From positions 35,642 to 99,641 of the forward strand of contig KN817636.1 in the NCBI GenBank assembly GCA_000827495.1: DNA of 64,000 nucleotides. Direction: 5' to 3'. Positions 60,260 to 64,000 of the stretch are shown here, in pieces. How positions within the stretch are numbered: position 1 is the stretch's first letter; each line of letters opens with the position of its first letter. The notes beneath the pieces were generated by a model that saw only the letters and a list, made by a program, of their open reading frames with translations, was not told the DNA's origin and did no database searches. The translations under genes were made by a program, and so were the position numbers. The stretch is from Hypholoma sublateritium FD-334 SS-4 (lineage: Eukaryota; Basidiomycota; Agaricomycetes; Agaricales; Strophariaceae).

Positions 60260-61621
60260 TTAGTTTTGTCCGTAGGGAAACACCTGGGTACAGCCTGGGT
60301 TCATGTCATTAAATGCCTGAAAGAAAAGGTTTAAATAGATGTTTAACGCTGTGAGCAGAATTCCAGTCGGTTCTGGGTATAATCCCACGATTGTTCGGTC
60401 AACGAAGTTGGTGTAGAGAAGGCAGAACGTAGAGAAATCGGCCGAGGTTGGGTCAAGAACAAAATTGTTGACACCTCCGACATTGCTTCCAGGTTCCATT
60501 GGGTGTGCGCCAAAGACCACGTCGGATCCTTCGCTACCGACTGGTTGATTGGGACGGAAGAAATCGTCTGGGAAGCGGCTGTCCTGGAAGAAGCTGCGAG
60601 CAACCTCCACGTCCAACTGACCACTAGCGTCTCGGCCGTCGATGAAGAAAGTTACTGGGAATGCAGATTCAATGTATGCGGTAAAATATCGGGGTGAGAC
60701 AAAGTTGAAGGTTGGGTTTGTTGCGATTGAATCCTGGATGCGTTGGAACCGGAGCTCCCCGGCGACAGTGAGATTGTATTTTCCAGCACCGAATCGATTA
60801 CTGAAGTCCACAAACTGTTTCGATAGATATTAGAATGGGAAGGAGGGAGAAGTGTCCCGTACTGTATACATACCTGATCAAACAAAGTCTCGTTGAAGTC
60901 GTGATTATTTCCGAAGAAAAAATCTCCGCGAGTCATACTGGCATCACCTGAGATTAGATAAATCTTGACTTCAGCTGAGCGGATCGGAGATGAAGGGAAT
61001 AATGTACAAACCCTCGAATACGGCATGTGTGTCAAGTCCTGCTACAACAGTTCCTGGAGCAGGGGGATCGGGTCCAGTTCCAGTAGTTTTTGACCCGATA
61101 CTCATTTCGTTGGTGATAACATTTCCATCGACCAGGAACGTTGCGTAGGCCAAGAACCGAGCCACACCGTTTTCCATATTGAAGCCTTACACAAAATTTA
61201 ACGTAAGAAAATACAGATAAGCTATAACTTACCTTCTTGAACGGCGTCTATTATCTGGTTAGTAGTGGCTACTCCATTACGAGGTAAATACTAATTGGAA
61301 AATCAGAACGTTGTATTCGAGAGCTGAGGGAACAGTGAATATCTAGCGTACCCCGTGCGAGGCGAGCGTGTTTAATCCTGGGCAAACGCCACGGATGTCA
61401 CCAGGTTTAAGAGGCAGCCATGGGTGAGCCGGATCATTCACAAGCTTGGCAGACGTGTTGTTCAAAGGTCCTGGCGGCGGGGGTGGGGGGGTGAACGTGA
61501 GCGTAGGTACAATCTGGTCCAGCTGTCTGCTGCCGAGTCCAGCAAGAGAAAAATGTGTAGGAACAGCGATTGCCGTTCCACTGAGTGCCAACACCGTGGC
61601 CAGTACGAAGAAATTATACAT
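60260..61621 (-). CDS. Unspecific (aromatic) peroxygenase, heme-thiolate, secreted (gene 2, Val-Cys-Pro variant)
   Basis: Exons 61621-61352, 61290-61233, 61185-61012, 60947-60874 and 60814-60260 give 376 aa. Signal peptide: FFVLATVLALSGTAIAV. The heme-ligand region reads RGVCPGLNTLASHG, with Cys80 kept but the first Pro of the usual Pro-Cys-Pro replaced by Val. The EGD motif is at 167-169 (VFEGDASMTRGD) and the Arg-x6-Glu acid-base pair is in PRYFTAYIE. The long C-terminal part (FRFQ-like RFQRIQDSIATNP, SGQLDVEVARSFF) matches gene 1 closely. The gene should still be a heme-thiolate peroxygenase, since the cysteine is intact, but the axial environment may differ. The third intron has a GTTTGT donor, weaker than the others. 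It is a paralog of the gene at 48156-49522; both are on the minus strand. Confidence 0.9.
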
Positions 61622-63339
61622 GCAGTGGGCAGTATTCAGTATGCAAATATGTGGGGGTTTGAATTTATGTTCTTGAACTTTCCAAGTGGCTTTATAGATA
61701 CCCACTGTGGGCTTGATGCAAGCGACGTTTACTCCAAACATTTCATGGAATATTGAGTGGTAGACGTTGCTCCGAAAGTCTAAGACCTGTAATTCATTGG
61801 TGGCATGTAGATTGCCGCCTGCGGCATGGACTGAATACTCAGTGATTGTCTCCTCGGACATTCTGGAATCGGAGAGCCAGAGGTAGGACCGACATTTGAT
61901 GTCCCACAATTCTACATCCCTTGTACCTGCTCATGTAAAATCAGCTGGAGTCTCCGGGTCCGACATTTGAGATCAGAGAGAATTTGTCTCGTTTTCTGCA
62001 ACCCAAAACTAATTCAATAGAAGCAAAATTAATCCGCTATTTAGCGGGTGCGTTCGACATTGGATCTCGAGCTTGAGACAAGAATTTCTGGTCTACCTGG
62101 AAATTTTTAGACGCATAATCCGTGATTCATATGCAAAGAAGCCCACATGCTCAAGTCAAGCCGGAGTATGAAGATGTTTATTAATAACGTCGACCTTACA
62201 AGCGCGATTGATTGACAGGCTTTGAGTAAGAGTTTGTTTGTTCTAAGGGTAGCTCCTGCGTGTAAGTATAGTGGAACATATGTACATTTATTGCAGGTAA
62301 AAGTCATGTAGCTCTCATACTTTATATCTCTACTATATCTCTATGATACTTAGTAATATCTCGTCGTAGTAATAGTGGAGATCTTTGATTAGTTACGACT
62401 CCGCCATTTTTACTCACTAAAGTCTTAGGTATTCAAGTATTGCGAAATCAAAGAACAAGGTAAGGAATGTACACGCTTCGCTTGCACAGCTCATTGAACA
62501 ATCCTCACCGGAGCTCGGAGTTTCCGAGGGTGGCATTTGTTTCTGAAAAATCGGAAAGGGCAGCGAAACTGCCAATCATCGTCCTTTAATTACGCGCGGC
62601 CGACGTGAGCAGGCAGCGCTAATGAAGGACCATGTAAAACTGGAGAAAATGAGTGCCCACGTCTTTTGTGATATGTATTTTTGTTACGCATCAGACATTC
62701 GTCGCAAAAGCCTCTAGGTGGAGTCCACTTCCAGACTTAGGTGACATTCAATATTCATAAGGTAAACCTATGTACTGTAACATACAAGTAATATGTCTCT
62801 TTCCGACTTTCACCATGGCCCAGCCAACGATGCACTCTGTTGAGCGATTGAGCTCTGGCACATGATTGACAACTCTGTCATAAATCCTTGAAACGTTACT
62901 ATGTGCTCTTTAGGTGATCTCCGCTTGTCCTGAATCTCTCAGAAGGTCAACAAGTGCAGAATCCAGATCAAGAGCAGATTCTACGGGTTCACGATCGACG
63001 GTCTCACGGAGGTATAACGAGACTGCACTGGAGAAATGAACCTTCTTGTAGCATACCAATTGCCCAAAATATAGTGGTCTGTTTTGATCTTCATGAAGCT
63101 ATCGCCTCAATGTTTGCTCGGTTGTGCTTCGTCATGCGATGGGGACCGCTGGATGTGAGACCTGATCTTGCATGAACTATCACTCACGGACCAAAATGCG
63201 TATGCCTGACCGTCTGGGCTTAATCAGCAGCTCAAGGATAAAATGACGGAGACATCCGTGTTGAAAACACGTACAGCGTGCGTATTTTAGCGGCGAGGGG
63301 GGAGTACGCTGTCCGTCGAATCACTGTCCTGAATTACTG
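61622..63339. other. Gene-poor DNA upstream of peroxygenase 2
   Basis: AT-rich, with no recognisable gene. It should carry the promoter of peroxygenase 2; a TATA-like TATAAAG at about 61691 on the minus strand (TTTATA on plus, 'ggctttatagatac') is 70 bases upstream of the ATG and could serve. The rest shows no repeat that I could delimit. Confidence 0.45.
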
Positions 63340-63724
63340 TACCATTTCGAATGGTTCGGCCGGGGGTGTGACCTGGGACAGGGTGGACGAAATTTGAACG
63401 TCGGCCAACCCCGCCGTGACTGCTGACAAGAAAAATATTTCGGCCAAACTGAAAATTCGGCCATGCTAAAAANTNATCTCTGCACTCAGATTGGACTCAT
63501 ATTCAGGTCAGTATACTGTACATTTTAGTGTCAGAGCTACCTAAACGACCTTTTTATCAAAATTCGACCGTTTCGACGCGAAAAGGAAGAGAAATATGGG
63601 ACAAACTATTTTTAGAACCAATTTCGGCGACCGGCCACCGGCTGTGTGACCTAGGACACAGCACCGAATTCGGCCACATCCACTTCGTTTGTGACGCGTG
63701 ACGGCCGAACCATTCGAAATGGTA
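63340..63724. mobile_element. 385-bp MITE with TA ends
   Basis: Perfect 23-bp inverted ends: TACCATTTCGAATGGTTCGG followed by CCG at the left (63340), and the same inverted at the right (ending 63724). The TA at each tip fits a Tc1/mariner-type TA target duplication. The inside holds several CGGCC and GTGTGACC...GGACA words, also partly inverted (TGTGACCTGGGACAG and TGTGACCTAGGACA). Two ambiguous bases lie at about 63473-63475. No coding capacity. Confidence 0.75.
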
Positions 63725-64000
63725 CTATCACTGGCCCAGTGTTTGAACTAGGTCGGGTGTTTGAATATCGCAACGTTTTGCCATATACCTCCACAACCAC
63801 ACATTCAATAAATCTGAAAAATTCAGTGAAGGTAAAGGTAGTCTACGCGCATAGCTCTGTAAAATTTATTTTATTTGAATTCCAAATCCAAAGGCAAGAA
63901 ACAGAGATTAAGTGCGCGTTTTTCAATTCTTGGTGAATTGAAAGAGTGATACTTGTTTCCTTCCTTCAAAAAAAATCGAGTGAGCTCTGAAAGTGCTTTA
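63725..64000. other. AT-rich end of the window
   Basis: No gene recognised; the 81-codon frame at 63691-63936 overlaps the element and lacks motifs. Confidence 0.4.

Overview
This window reads as nuclear DNA from an Agaricomycete (mushroom-type basidiomycete, plausibly a polypore; the order is inference). The evidence is dense short introns of about 50-60 nt, tiny exons, proteins of the DUF6533 and DUF6534 families that are expanded in Agaricomycetes, two secreted heme-thiolate peroxygenases, F-box genes, and many small inverted-repeat transposons. I saw no tRNA, rRNA or CRISPR array. Ten protein genes could be resolved exon by exon: nine with frames that close, and one that closes only once a transposon-like insert is discounted.

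Layout. (1) Positions 1-9.7 kb hold two plus-strand copies (A and B/C) of an unrecognised Pro/Ser/Tyr-rich gene family with a basic tail. B/C is split by a 2.04 kb insert. (2) 10.2-11.7 kb holds a minus-strand DUF6534 membrane protein. (3) 12.96-27.3 kb is a GC-rich island, broken by AT-rich interludes. It is full of degenerate repeats, and its only convincing gene is a GATA-like zinc-finger protein (21.4-24.7 kb). (4) 27.3-28.5 kb is a nested hairpin transposon with a CTA target duplication. (5) 28.7-31 kb holds repeats and an acidic-tailed gene fragment. (6) 31.1-34.6 kb holds a tandem pair of DUF6533 genes. (7) 35.4-43.2 kb holds two more copies (D and E) of the family from region 1, on the minus strand, with another inverted-repeat element between them. 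(8) 45.5-46.8 kb holds a second DUF6534 gene. (9) 48.2-61.6 kb holds two peroxygenase genes flanking an amino-acid permease, an F-box gene and an F-box relic. (10) The last 2.4 kb is gene-poor and contains a small TA-flanked inverted-repeat element.

The most unusual content is the four-member gene family. Its N-terminal half is made of interchangeable exons, each bounded by phase-1 introns and typically ending in a Trp-Pro-Leu-Pro-like motif. Copies A, B/C, D and E carry different numbers of these modules (E has lost all of the optional ones), while the C-terminal exons are nearly constant. The ten-exon, twelve-exon and interrupted twelve-exon versions all stay in frame. Other notable points are a peroxygenase whose proximal Pro-Cys-Pro motif is Val-Cys-Pro, 14-nt micro-exons in three genes, and a 1 kb intron inside the zinc finger of the GATA-like gene.

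All gene models are manual splice reconstructions from the sequence. Family assignments rest on recognised motifs, not on database searches.
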